From: Bacteroidaceae bacterium
GTDB taxonomy: Bacteria > Bacteroidota > Bacteroidia > Bacteroidales > Bacteroidaceae
Assembly: GCA_017381475.1 (NCBI GenBank)
Contig: JAFOCD010000172.1
Location: forward strand, 1 to 54,526
Direction: 5' to 3'
DNA: 54,526 bases
Shown: piece after piece, positions 15,606-23,196 of the stretch
Layout: each line of letters opens with the position of its first letter
How positions within the stretch are numbered: the stretch's first letter is position 1
The notes under the pieces: generated by a model
Told to the model about the DNA's origin: nothing
Seen by the model: the letters and a program-made list of their open reading frames with translations, nothing else
The model's database searches: none
Program-made: the position numbers and the translations under genes

Positions 15606-17396
15606 TTAAAAGAATCCGATTCTAGGTCTATCATTGTTCGTGTTGCTTGTAGGTTCCTTACCACCTTCTATTTGCAACTTTAACTTTTGATATTTGATTA
15701 ACTCTTGTTTATTTATAGAAGGGCGTACCCTGCCTATTTCATTAACTAATAGTTCCATTGTTATTTTGCTTCGTGCTTTTATTGCAACTCTGGCAGCATT
15801 GTTCACTATTAGTTGAATGTCGGCAGATACATATCCTTCAGTTTTGTCGGCCAAGGTCTCGTAGTCTATTCCAAAGTCGTATGGACGAGATTCTAAGTGT
15901 AATTTAAATAAGGCTGTGCGGGCTTCTCTGTTTGGGTTACCTATAAAGTATTTTTTATCAAATCTTCCTGATCTCATTATCGCGCTGTCCAATATATCCG
16001 GTTTGTTTGTAGCGCCAATTATAAATATCCCTTTTTCTCCAGTCCTGTCCATTTGGGCAAGGAATTCATTTATACCCGACATCCCTTTGTCATCAGCAAT
16101 AGACCTATCTTTAAGCAAGTCATCAATCTCATCAATAAAGATAATTGTAGGTGCATTCTCTTCCGCCTCTTTAAACATTTTGGCAATGTTTTCTTGGGTT
16201 GCGTTGATGTATCTGCTTCTTAATGTAGAGGGGGTGATTTCCATAAAATTAAAACCTACCTCTTCGGCAAAATGCTTAGCGAAAAATGTTTTGCCACATC
16301 CAGGTGGACCATATAACAACATACCATTGGGAATACTGATGCCATATTGCTTATACTCTTCTGGGTTGTTGAGTGGTTCGATAACCTCTTCACGCATCAT
16401 CTGCTTAAGCTCATCCATACCTGCAATTGCTGCAAAACCAGGACCATCAACGCGTTTTGATAAATGAGAACTATTTTCACTTGTCCTTTTTCCCTTTAAT
16501 TCACAAGAGGATTCCTTGCTGAATTCTTGTGGCCCAACTTTGATTTCTCCGTTTATAGCTTGGATAAACTCCTGAGCACTATGAAATCTCTTCTCAGCAT
16601 CGTATTGTAGAGCTTTCATAATAGTGTTCAGTAATTGGTCATCCAATTCAAAAATATCAAATTGAGGAACTTTAAGTCCTTTCCTGCGCTCTTCAAGTAT
16701 TGCGTCTATTTTGTCACCAGCAACTCTAGAGGTGTCTATAAACCATGGTAGTTCTCCGAACAACAGGTACCACATTATTACTCCAACCGAATAAATATCT
16801 GATTGAATGTTGTATACTCCCGAAAACCTCTCCGGTGCCAAATAGAATGGATTTAGTTCACTCAAATCTGGTTTTGCCGGTTTTTGGTTTACGAATCTTG
16901 AATGCCCCATGTCTATGAGTTTTAAGTTTTCGTACCCACTTACAAGGTCGAGCATTATGTTTTGAATTGTAACTTCGCCGTGTACAACTGGTGTTTGTAG
17001 GTTATGGAGAAAATCCAACGCCGACAAAACTGCATTTGCAATCTTTTTGACATCATATACAGTCATGCAACCTTCCCTTGCCACTTGTTGTGCAAGAGTC
17101 TCGCCACTAACAAATTCTGTAACAAAGAAAATCCTTTGTTTACCGTCTACCATCAAAGTCCTTTCTTCTATAAACTTACATAAATTCTGATGTTTCAACA
17201 GCTTGGAGATTGCAATCTCAACAACATTGCCTTCGTCATCTACTTGATGCCTATTTAGCTTTGTGTAGTCAATCAGTTTAAGAAAGCGCGTTTTCCCTGT
17301 CGCGTCTTTTACACGATAGGTTTCCGCATAAGAACCCTGCTTGTGCGGAAACACCACTGTGTAATTGTTTATTTTATCATTCTTATTGTATAACAT
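15606..17396 (-). CDS. Atypical protein kinase fused to a classic AAA ATPase
   Basis: 596 aa. Residues ~10-285 form a Ser/Thr kinase-like domain: glycine loop KQGSYAETYRV, lysine K40, DMG magnesium motif (D162), APER (187-190), and D200 in SDIYSVGVIMWYLLFG. The catalytic loop reads HGEVTIQN instead of HRDLKPxN, so the base Asp is Glu (E141) and the loop Lys is Thr. Activity is therefore doubtful. After a ~35-residue linker, residues 320-560 are a classic-clade AAA domain (p97/FtsH/proteasomal type): Walker A GPPGCGKT (363-370), Walker B IIFIDEID (418-425), sensor GATNKPDILD, and arginine fingers in MRSGRFD (R475, R478). It lies 7 bases after the Hsp70 gene. It likely senses a signal or ligand through the kinase fold and remodels Hsp70 clients (inference). 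Confidence 0.88.
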   Translation of the reverse strand: MLYNKNDKINNYTVVFPHKQGSYAETYRVKDATGKTRFLKLIDYTKLNRHQVDDEGNVVEIAISKLLKHQNLCKFIEERTLMVDGKQRIFFVTEFVSGETLAQQVAREGCMTVYDVKKIANAVLSALDFLHNLQTPVVHGEVTIQNIMLDLVSGYENLKLIDMGHSRFVNQKPAKPDLSELNPFYLAPERFSGVYNIQSDIYSVGVIMWYLLFGELPWFIDTSRVAGDKIDAILEERRKGLKVPQFDIFELDDQLLNTIMKALQYDAEKRFHSAQEFIQAINGEIKVGPQEFSKESSCELKGKRTSENSSHLSKRVDGPGFAAIAGMDELKQMMREEVIEPLNNPEEYKQYGISIPNGMLLYGPPGCGKTFFAKHFAEEVGFNFMEITPSTLRSRYINATQENIAKMFKEAEENAPTIIFIDEIDDLLKDRSIADDKGMSGINEFLAQMDRTGEKGIFIIGATNKPDILDSAIMRSGRFDKKYFIGNPNREARTALFKLHLESRPYDFGIDYETLADKTEGYVSADIQLIVNNAARVAIKARSKITMELLVNEIGRVRPSINKQELIKYQKLKLQIEGGKEPTSNTNNDRPRIGFF

Positions 17397-17403
17397 ATAC
17401 CCT

Positions 17404-19896
17404 TTATTTCAATAGACCGTCGGCTTTTTCAACCTCTTCTCTTGGCATAAGTTCTATGATGCTACATACAATTGGATGTAGTTTATCTGTTGTGGGCTGG
17501 TTGTTAATTTCGTCCAAACCTCTGTTCAGAAGTTGGCGTGCCCGTGACGAATCTCTCCAACGGATATTGTTGAAATTTCTATTGTAGTGCTCAATGAATC
17601 CAATACATTGATAGAGTAGTGTCAGGTGTATAAACAGACTGCTGATGTCATCTAATGTGGCTCTTCCAATCTTGACATCTTTTGTTCTTATAACCTGGTC
17701 AGTCTGTTTGCGGAGTTGTTCAACAATCCTTGCGGTTTTTTCATCTCCCAAATCCTTTTGCGCCTTTTCTAGTTTGTCGAATTTTTCTCTTAATTCTGTT
17801 TCAATGCGCTCCCATTCGGTTTTTTCATCTCGCTCTTCTATTTTGCGAAGAACCTCTTTAAGATGTTGCAATACAGCTTTGCTCTCAGAACTATTTTTAG
17901 CTTCCTCTTTTACAAAATCCAAATCTTTTTTAAGTTCCTCTACATTTATGCCTTCACTCTCAAGTTTGTCAATACTTTTTTGCGCTTCTTTAAATTCTTT
18001 CTTGATTGTTTCTTCTGCTTCATTTATTGATTGTTTCTTGCTGGTATCGAGTGTTTTTTCAACAGTTGTATCACTGCTTGCAAAGTGTACCTCAAGTTGC
18101 ATTTGCTCCGATGTGTCAACTTTCAAAGTAACATCAACTGAACTATCTGCAGGAATTAAGGTGTCAATATCATCTCCTGTTATAATAACATCAGCTACAT
18201 GTTCGTAGAGATATGCGCTACGGCCTTCAGCCTCAGAAAAATCATCAACTTGATACACGGGTATTTTAAGAGTATCGCTTTCAATTCCAGGACGTAATTG
18301 GCTCGTGGTTTTCAAATCGTTAACAACTCCAATAGCGGGTAATGGTTTGTTCTTTTCAAGTCCTTTTGCCATTCTGAATACAGGGCGCTGCTTGCCATCA
18401 CTCCAGGTTGCTATTCCAATATTATAGGGTAGTGGAGCTGCTCCAACCTTTGAACCTTGTATTATTGTTATTTCTTTAGGGAAGCAGGGGATTTGGTTAC
18501 CTTTACCATCGTAGGCAACAATTGAGAAAGAATTAGGCTTTGATTCAAGAAGGTTTGCTTCAATCACATTACCGGATGCATCAATCTCCATTTTGCCACT
18601 TGACCAAGCCTTATCACTTCTTACCAATTCAACCCATACTTTGTCAATGGATGAGTTTGGCGCAAGTTTTGCGCTTATCCATTCTGTTGTTTCAACAGAG
18701 GTGGATTCGTATCCGATTTCCAACATGATTGTACCGATTTCTACATCCTCCTCTTTAACTACAGCATCTATAGTTGAGGCATATAATGCCGCTCCGGTTG
18801 CTACAGCTGTCATAGGGTCGATAGATGTATCAACATTTGGTGTAATCTGCTCTTTTAGCATTTGACGGATTAGCGGAGAGTGCGTTGGACCACCAACAAG
18901 AATAAGTTTGTCTATCTGTTCAGAAGTCAAGTTGTTGCGTTTTGCCAAGTTCTTGCAGATGTCAACTGCTTTCTGAAAATGTGGACGCATTACATCAAAC
19001 AATTCTTTTTGTGTTATGGTAATGTCAAGTTCTATTTCCTCTCCATCTTCGTCTTCTCCAAGATCTCCAAGATTCGATAATATATCCTCTTTTTCTTTGA
19101 ATGAAAGTTGATTCTTAACATCCTCGGCATATGTTTTCATCGCATCTCTGAGAATCTGTTTCTTGTCTGCGTCTGCCATTGTTTCTTCAAGGTTGTATTT
19201 CTCCATCAAGTACGGAATGATGATGTTGTCAACGATTGCGTAATCAAGGTTTTTGCCTCCAAGATAGTTGTCACCTTCAGTGTCAAATACTTGCATAATG
19301 CCGTCCTCAACCTTTAATAATGCAGCATCGAATGTTCCACCACCAAAGTCAAAGACCATCCAAATACCATTCTTGGATTCGGTAGTCAAGCCATAGGCCA
19401 TAGCTGCTGCAATAGGTTCCTGTAGTAGTTCACATTTCGCAAATCCAGCTAGTGTGGCAGCTTCCATTGTTGCAGTCTTTTGGTTTACTGTAAACTTGGC
19501 AGGAACTGTAATTACGACAGATGTTACATTTTCATCAGTAACAAATGATTTTAGTGTTTTAAGAACTTCGGCAGATAGTTCCTCAGAAGAAAAACTGCGT
19601 TCCATGAATGAACTATTGTAAAGAGTATTTGTCGCCATTGTTCTTTTGAATTCTACATACGCATTGGATGTTCCTTTATGTCCAGCTTTTGAAGCGCGCC
19701 TTTTGTCACTCTTCATATCATTAAACGCAGAATCTCCGGCTTTCACACTTTTCTTTTTAGTGAATGAAACACACGAAGGCATTGTATCTTTCAATACATC
19801 TGTTTTAATTACAATAGGTTCACCCTTTTCCATTCTGCATATTGCAGAGTTTGTTGTGCCAAGGTCTATACCATAATCAATTTTAATTCTTGCCAT
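17404..19896 (-). CDS. Divergent Hsp70 (DnaK-like) chaperone with long helical tail
   Basis: 830 aa, ~190 longer than DnaK. The nucleotide-binding domain is complete: GIDLGTTNS (9-17), EFKRTM around K84, EPIAAAMAYGL (160-170), VFDFGGGTFD (181-190), and LVGGPTHSPLIRQML (333-347). About 120 residues (≈385-505) of unfamiliar beta-rich sequence then separate it from a recognisable substrate-binding beta segment (PLPAIGVVND...TLKIPVYQ, ~510-600). A coiled-coil stretch (~610-740) and a helical C-terminal module (~745-830) follow. There is no EEVD end. It is the middle gene of the operon, flanked by GrpE-like and kinase-AAA genes, so it probably works with them and not as the housekeeping DnaK. Confidence 0.9.
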   Translation of the reverse strand: MARIKIDYGIDLGTTNSAICRMEKGEPIVIKTDVLKDTMPSCVSFTKKKSVKAGDSAFNDMKSDKRRASKAGHKGTSNAYVEFKRTMATNTLYNSSFMERSFSSEELSAEVLKTLKSFVTDENVTSVVITVPAKFTVNQKTATMEAATLAGFAKCELLQEPIAAAMAYGLTTESKNGIWMVFDFGGGTFDAALLKVEDGIMQVFDTEGDNYLGGKNLDYAIVDNIIIPYLMEKYNLEETMADADKKQILRDAMKTYAEDVKNQLSFKEKEDILSNLGDLGEDEDGEEIELDITITQKELFDVMRPHFQKAVDICKNLAKRNNLTSEQIDKLILVGGPTHSPLIRQMLKEQITPNVDTSIDPMTAVATGAALYASTIDAVVKEEDVEIGTIMLEIGYESTSVETTEWISAKLAPNSSIDKVWVELVRSDKAWSSGKMEIDASGNVIEANLLESKPNSFSIVAYDGKGNQIPCFPKEITIIQGSKVGAAPLPYNIGIATWSDGKQRPVFRMAKGLEKNKPLPAIGVVNDLKTTSQLRPGIESDTLKIPVYQVDDFSEAEGRSAYLYEHVADVIITGDDIDTLIPADSSVDVTLKVDTSEQMQLEVHFASSDTTVEKTLDTSKKQSINEAEETIKKEFKEAQKSIDKLESEGINVEELKKDLDFVKEEAKNSSESKAVLQHLKEVLRKIEERDEKTEWERIETELREKFDKLEKAQKDLGDEKTARIVEQLRKQTDQVIRTKDVKIGRATLDDISSLFIHLTLLYQCIGFIEHYNRNFNNIRWRDSSRARQLLNRGLDEINNQPTTDKLHPIVCSIIELMPREEVEKADGLLK

Positions 19897-19913
19897 AATA
19901 CATATATATTTAA

Positions 19914-21017
19914 TTATTCTGCTTGACTTACTTCTATTTGTGCCGCCTGAATCATTTCGTTCTTATAATTTATCTGCGGTTTTATTATTTTAGTAATAAT
20001 TTGTTCTCCCTCGTTAAGTGTTTCATCTGTTATAAATGTGACGGCGGCTTTCATGCCTTGTGTGTACTTTTTACCCAACATATCTACAATTTCATAGCCA
20101 TTTGCGTAGAAATTATTTTTGATGCGCTCAACTGCTTTTGATAGTTGTTTGTATCCCTTAACACTAGCATCCATTCGTGAGAGATTGGTCTCAATTCGTA
20201 CAATTTCATCAGCTACTTTTAGAGCCAATGAATGATCCATATCGTTTTCCTCTTTTTTGATTGGAGTCACTGTCAACTGTTTCTCTGCAATCTCCAATAA
20301 CTTATTGTCAAGTTTAATGGATTCTTCTTGCATTGCAATATGAGCTTTTCGGAGTGCATCCTGTGCTTTTTTGATTTCGTCAATGCCGTTATTTCCTTGC
20401 TTGATTTTTCTTGAAAGTAAAAAGGCTAGGGTAGCTATGATTACAACCAATACCGCTGCAATGATAATACTTGTAGAACCCTGACTTGATAATTCATCTT
20501 GGGTGTTACCAATACTCTTGTTTGTTTTACTTAGCTCATTTTTTAAAGTGTCATTGTCTGCTTTTTGTTTGCATTCAATAACATTGTATTGATTCTCCAA
20601 CTTAGTAGACAATTTACTTTCTAACTCAATCATAGAATTCTGCAAATCCTTTCTTGTTGCAGAAATACTATCTTTTAAACAGTTGTATTCCTGTGATAAT
20701 TTAGAGAATTTCTTGTCAATCTTTTTGGATAATTCTTTGTCAGAATTGTTTGACTCTGATGTTAGCTTCTGCAAATCTGATTTAATGATGGAAGCCCCCT
20801 CCTTTAAAATTATATTTTCGCTTGATAAAGTCGCAATCTTCTCATTTAGCGACTCAATCTCTAAATAAAGTTGCTCTTGAACTTCGAATTGTTTTTGTAG
20901 TTCAACTTTTACCTTTTCAAAATCTTCAGGGTTTATTTTTATATTATCCTTTTTCTGTGAAAAAGCAAAACTGGTACCAAATATACATAGGTACAAAATA
21001 AATAATTCTTTTTTCAT
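19914..21017 (-). CDS. Membrane-anchored coiled-coil protein with GrpE-like cytosolic domain
   Basis: 367 aa. A signal-like N-terminus (MKKELFILYLCIFGTSFAFS) is followed by a long coiled coil (~30-178), one transmembrane helix (183-202, STSIIIAAVLVVIIATLAFL) and basic residues RKIK marking the cytosolic side. The C-terminal part (≈210-367) has a helix and then a segment NGYEIVDMLGKKYTQGMKAAV ... IIKPQI...AQIEVSQAE. This follows the GrpE beta-domain pattern (GVe.i...G..FdP..h.Av ... RpA.V.V). With an Hsp70 gene 17 bases downstream, I infer a nucleotide-exchange factor tethered to the inner membrane, with a periplasmic or extracytoplasmic coiled-coil sensor. Confidence 0.7.
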   Translation of the reverse strand: MKKELFILYLCIFGTSFAFSQKKDNIKINPEDFEKVKVELQKQFEVQEQLYLEIESLNEKIATLSSENIILKEGASIIKSDLQKLTSESNNSDKELSKKIDKKFSKLSQEYNCLKDSISATRKDLQNSMIELESKLSTKLENQYNVIECKQKADNDTLKNELSKTNKSIGNTQDELSSQGSTSIIIAAVLVVIIATLAFLLSRKIKQGNNGIDEIKKAQDALRKAHIAMQEESIKLDNKLLEIAEKQLTVTPIKKEENDMDHSLALKVADEIVRIETNLSRMDASVKGYKQLSKAVERIKNNFYANGYEIVDMLGKKYTQGMKAAVTFITDETLNEGEQIITKIIKPQINYKNEMIQAAQIEVSQAE

Positions 21018-21052
21018 ATTATTTTCTTATAAATTCGGTTGATGTTCTGTGA

Positions 21053-22555
21053 TTAAAATATTGCTGAAATAATTTCACCAATTAATCCTATCAAAATTAC
21101 AGCAGCGATATATACCAAACATCCGCCTGTTGCATCATTTACAGTTCCAAAACCTTTAGATACTTTTTCTCCAACAGATGTAGGTATGTCTAATTGGTAA
21201 CACAAACGTTTTAAAGATTCTTTGTTCTGAGAATATCTTTTGTCTCTGAATTCAGCCTCCATGTCAAAAGTATCCATAAACTTTGTCGCTTCCCATGCTG
21301 ATTTTACGACTCTTTTTAGCTTTGACAATGCCTGCGCTCTGTTTGTGTATAGATTTATTTTGAAACTTGGGTCATTTTGTGTATTGTTAACCTCCTCTAT
21401 TAGATTGCTCAAAGCGTTACCTACAACTAGAGTTGAAACTTTCAGATAATATGAGTTGTATTCGCCCAATTTAAGTTTCATGCTTTCCAAATGCGGCTTT
21501 GTGTTGTTTAGCAATGTGAATGAATACGAAATCTCATCTGGTAACTGACAAAACTTTCGCAGTTCATCTTTAATGGCTTTGTCTTCTGCAATAATCTCTT
21601 TAGGCGGCAACTCGTCTATTATCTTCTTTAGGATTTTTACATTTTCATTACATCTGTCTTTAGCCATTTTACCCACTACGACTGAGAGTGCATACCGCTG
21701 TAAAGGCATTGCTTTGTGTGCTGCATCGTCATCGTCAGAACCATTGTAATAGTCAATACCACATTGCAATACTTCGAGACCAACTTTATCTGCAATCATT
21801 TGATACTGTAAGTCTGTCGTAGATACGAATTCTCGCAAGTTCTTTAAAAGTTTTTTTGTTTCGTTGACTAATTTGGTACCTGCATTATATCTTTCCTTTG
21901 GTGTTTTTCCTTTAGAAGTCTTCGCTATTTCTACAGCTGATTGCAGTTTTTCGATAATCGGCGTGATTGCTTGTGATGAAAGATGTGCCTTCCATTCTTT
22001 TTTAGATATGTGAGGCATTATGTTCTTCAATCCAAATTCTTTACATAATGCATCTACAAAGTTGAATTCAATTGTTTCTGAATCTAAATTGCTATTGTCG
22101 GCAATGGAGCCTATGAATGCTGTTCCATACTCAGTATAGAATCTTTCAGCTAGTGGTATTGCCTTTTGAAAATCATTGTTTGCAAGAAAAATGACAATGC
22201 GGTTATGCAAGGAAGACAAGTTATCCTTCTTGCTCCAAATTTCAAGTGCTTTTGTAATGTCTCCTGCGTAAAGATGGTTAAATGCAATTTCATCAAACGA
22301 CGTCTCGTTAATGAACCAAAATTGGGCATATTTGACCTGGTCATTAGGAAGCGTTAGGTTCGCTTCGGCATTGTTTACATCTTCTAATGAGCGGTTAATC
22401 TCAGGTAGAACAATCTTTAAGTCTAGTGGAAACTCTGTATTCTTGTTTACTTTGATGAATGCCTTGATCCTATTGATGTTAGCAACCCTTTCTTTCGTTT
22501 TTGAGTTAGCAAACACACCAATTGCGCGATAGGGGTTTTGGGTTATTGTGTTCAT
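21053..22555 (-). CDS. J-domain-like, C-tail-anchored protein
   Basis: 500 aa from the ATG at 22555. A longer frame reaching 22660 was not used, because the conserved part begins at MNTITQNPYRAIGVFANS. N-P-Y-x-x-[IL]-G-V followed by a helix and VNKNTEFPLDL resembles the opening of J domains, but no HPD motif is visible. Next come helical, TPR-like segments (FDEIAFNHLYAGDITKALEIW, NDFQKAIPLAERFY) and a long helical body. A C-terminal hydrophobic segment (~477-497, CLVYIAAVILIGLIGEIISAIF) has almost nothing after it, which makes the protein tail-anchored. First gene of the Hsp70 operon, 35 bases before the GrpE-like gene. It probably docks or stimulates the Hsp70 at the membrane (inference). 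Confidence 0.68.
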   Translation of the reverse strand: MNTITQNPYRAIGVFANSKTKERVANINRIKAFIKVNKNTEFPLDLKIVLPEINRSLEDVNNAEANLTLPNDQVKYAQFWFINETSFDEIAFNHLYAGDITKALEIWSKKDNLSSLHNRIVIFLANNDFQKAIPLAERFYTEYGTAFIGSIADNSNLDSETIEFNFVDALCKEFGLKNIMPHISKKEWKAHLSSQAITPIIEKLQSAVEIAKTSKGKTPKERYNAGTKLVNETKKLLKNLREFVSTTDLQYQMIADKVGLEVLQCGIDYYNGSDDDDAAHKAMPLQRYALSVVVGKMAKDRCNENVKILKKIIDELPPKEIIAEDKAIKDELRKFCQLPDEISYSFTLLNNTKPHLESMKLKLGEYNSYYLKVSTLVVGNALSNLIEEVNNTQNDPSFKINLYTNRAQALSKLKRVVKSAWEATKFMDTFDMEAEFRDKRYSQNKESLKRLCYQLDIPTSVGEKVSKGFGTVNDATGGCLVYIAAVILIGLIGEIISAIF

Positions 22556-22964
22556 GCCTATTGTGTTTGTGTATACCAGCCGGCTTCCATGCTGATTGAA
22601 AAAAGTATCCTGTACACACATAAAAAAGCGTGAAGCCTTGCACTGTCGCTCGCTCCACACATCGAGGTCTTCGCATTACCTTGTAAGTAGAAACGAGCAA
22701 CGCGAAGCCCCACGCCGATATGTATAACACAACCAATAATCCAATGTTTGCAAATGATATAAGGATACATCAATGGCTACACTGTATTTGGAATATGTGT
22801 ATAACACACCCAAGGGGCATTCACTGTTGCTTTGTTTTTAACTTACAATTCAAAAGTTGCGAAGTTTCGATGTGTCAAAACCAAAGCGTAGTAAACGCCT
22901 TTTTAATATGTCTTGTCCCACCCATCCGTTGTTCGCTTCTGAAGCAATCAACTATCGGCATGAG
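22556..22964 (-). promoter_or_regulatory. Long 5' leader of the Hsp70 operon
   Basis: About 410 transcribed bases between the promoter (22971-23001) and the first start codon. Structures read on the minus strand include a GCTTC-A-GAAGC hairpin near the start, two copies of GTGTTATACA about 80 bases apart, and a large hairpin with a T-run (22622-22715) only ~70 bases before the gene. No known riboswitch core was recognised. It could be an attenuator or a separate small RNA. It holds no credible coding frame. Confidence 0.5.
22622..22715 (-). terminator. Terminator-type hairpin inside the operon leader
   Basis: On the minus strand, GCGTG...GTTGCTCG (complement of 22694-22715) pairs with CGAGCGAC...CACGC (complement of 22628-22652). 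TTTTTT (complement of 22622-22627) follows at once. The stem is ~20 bp with small bulges and a ~40-base loop. Its position after the promoter but before the first gene is that of an attenuator or small-RNA end. Confidence 0.6.
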
Positions 22965-22970
22965 ACAACG

Positions 22971-23001
22971 CAAAATTAGTTTTATAATTCGTTATAACAA
23001 A
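22971..23001 (-). promoter_or_regulatory. Promoter of the Hsp70 operon
   Basis: On the minus strand, TTTG (complement of 22998-23001) is followed after exactly 19 bases by TAATTTTG (complement of 22971-22978). Both elements and the spacing match the Bacteroidetes housekeeping consensus. Predicted start near 22964. Confidence 0.7.
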
Positions 23002-23014
23002 TTTTAGACGAGTT

Positions 23015-23048
23015 TTTTATGTAATATTTTGTTTTATGTAATATTTTG
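23015..23048. repeat. Exact 17-bp tandem duplication
   Basis: TTTTATGTAATATTTTG occurs at 23015-23031 and again at 23032-23048, between the divergent promoters of the Hsp70 operon and galE. Confidence 0.8.
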
Positions 23049-23119
23049 ACTGCGGTCAAGTGTATCGTTGTGCTTCGTTCTTGCATTTTTTAATATTGCT
23101 AATATTTTAACCCGATTAT

Positions 23120-23149
23120 TTTGCTATTGGATAAAATGTATTAAATTTG
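23120..23149 (+). promoter_or_regulatory. galE: galE promoter
   Basis: TTTG (23120-23123), 18 bases, then TAAATTTG (23142-23149). Predicted start near 23156, about 40 bases before the ATG. Confidence 0.7.
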
Positions 23150-23196
23150 CAGAAATTGTGTGCTTAGAGCATTAACTTCTTAAAAATATAAAGAAA

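Noticed and set aside
15916-16467. 183-codon plus-strand frame opposite the AAA domain
   Set aside because: Antisense to Walker A/B-containing coding sequence; its composition is only the complement of that gene.
22556-22660. 35-residue upstream extension of the J-like protein
   Set aside because: The extension lies in the structured leader and reads as non-conserved sequence; the family-like part begins right after the internal ATG at 22555.
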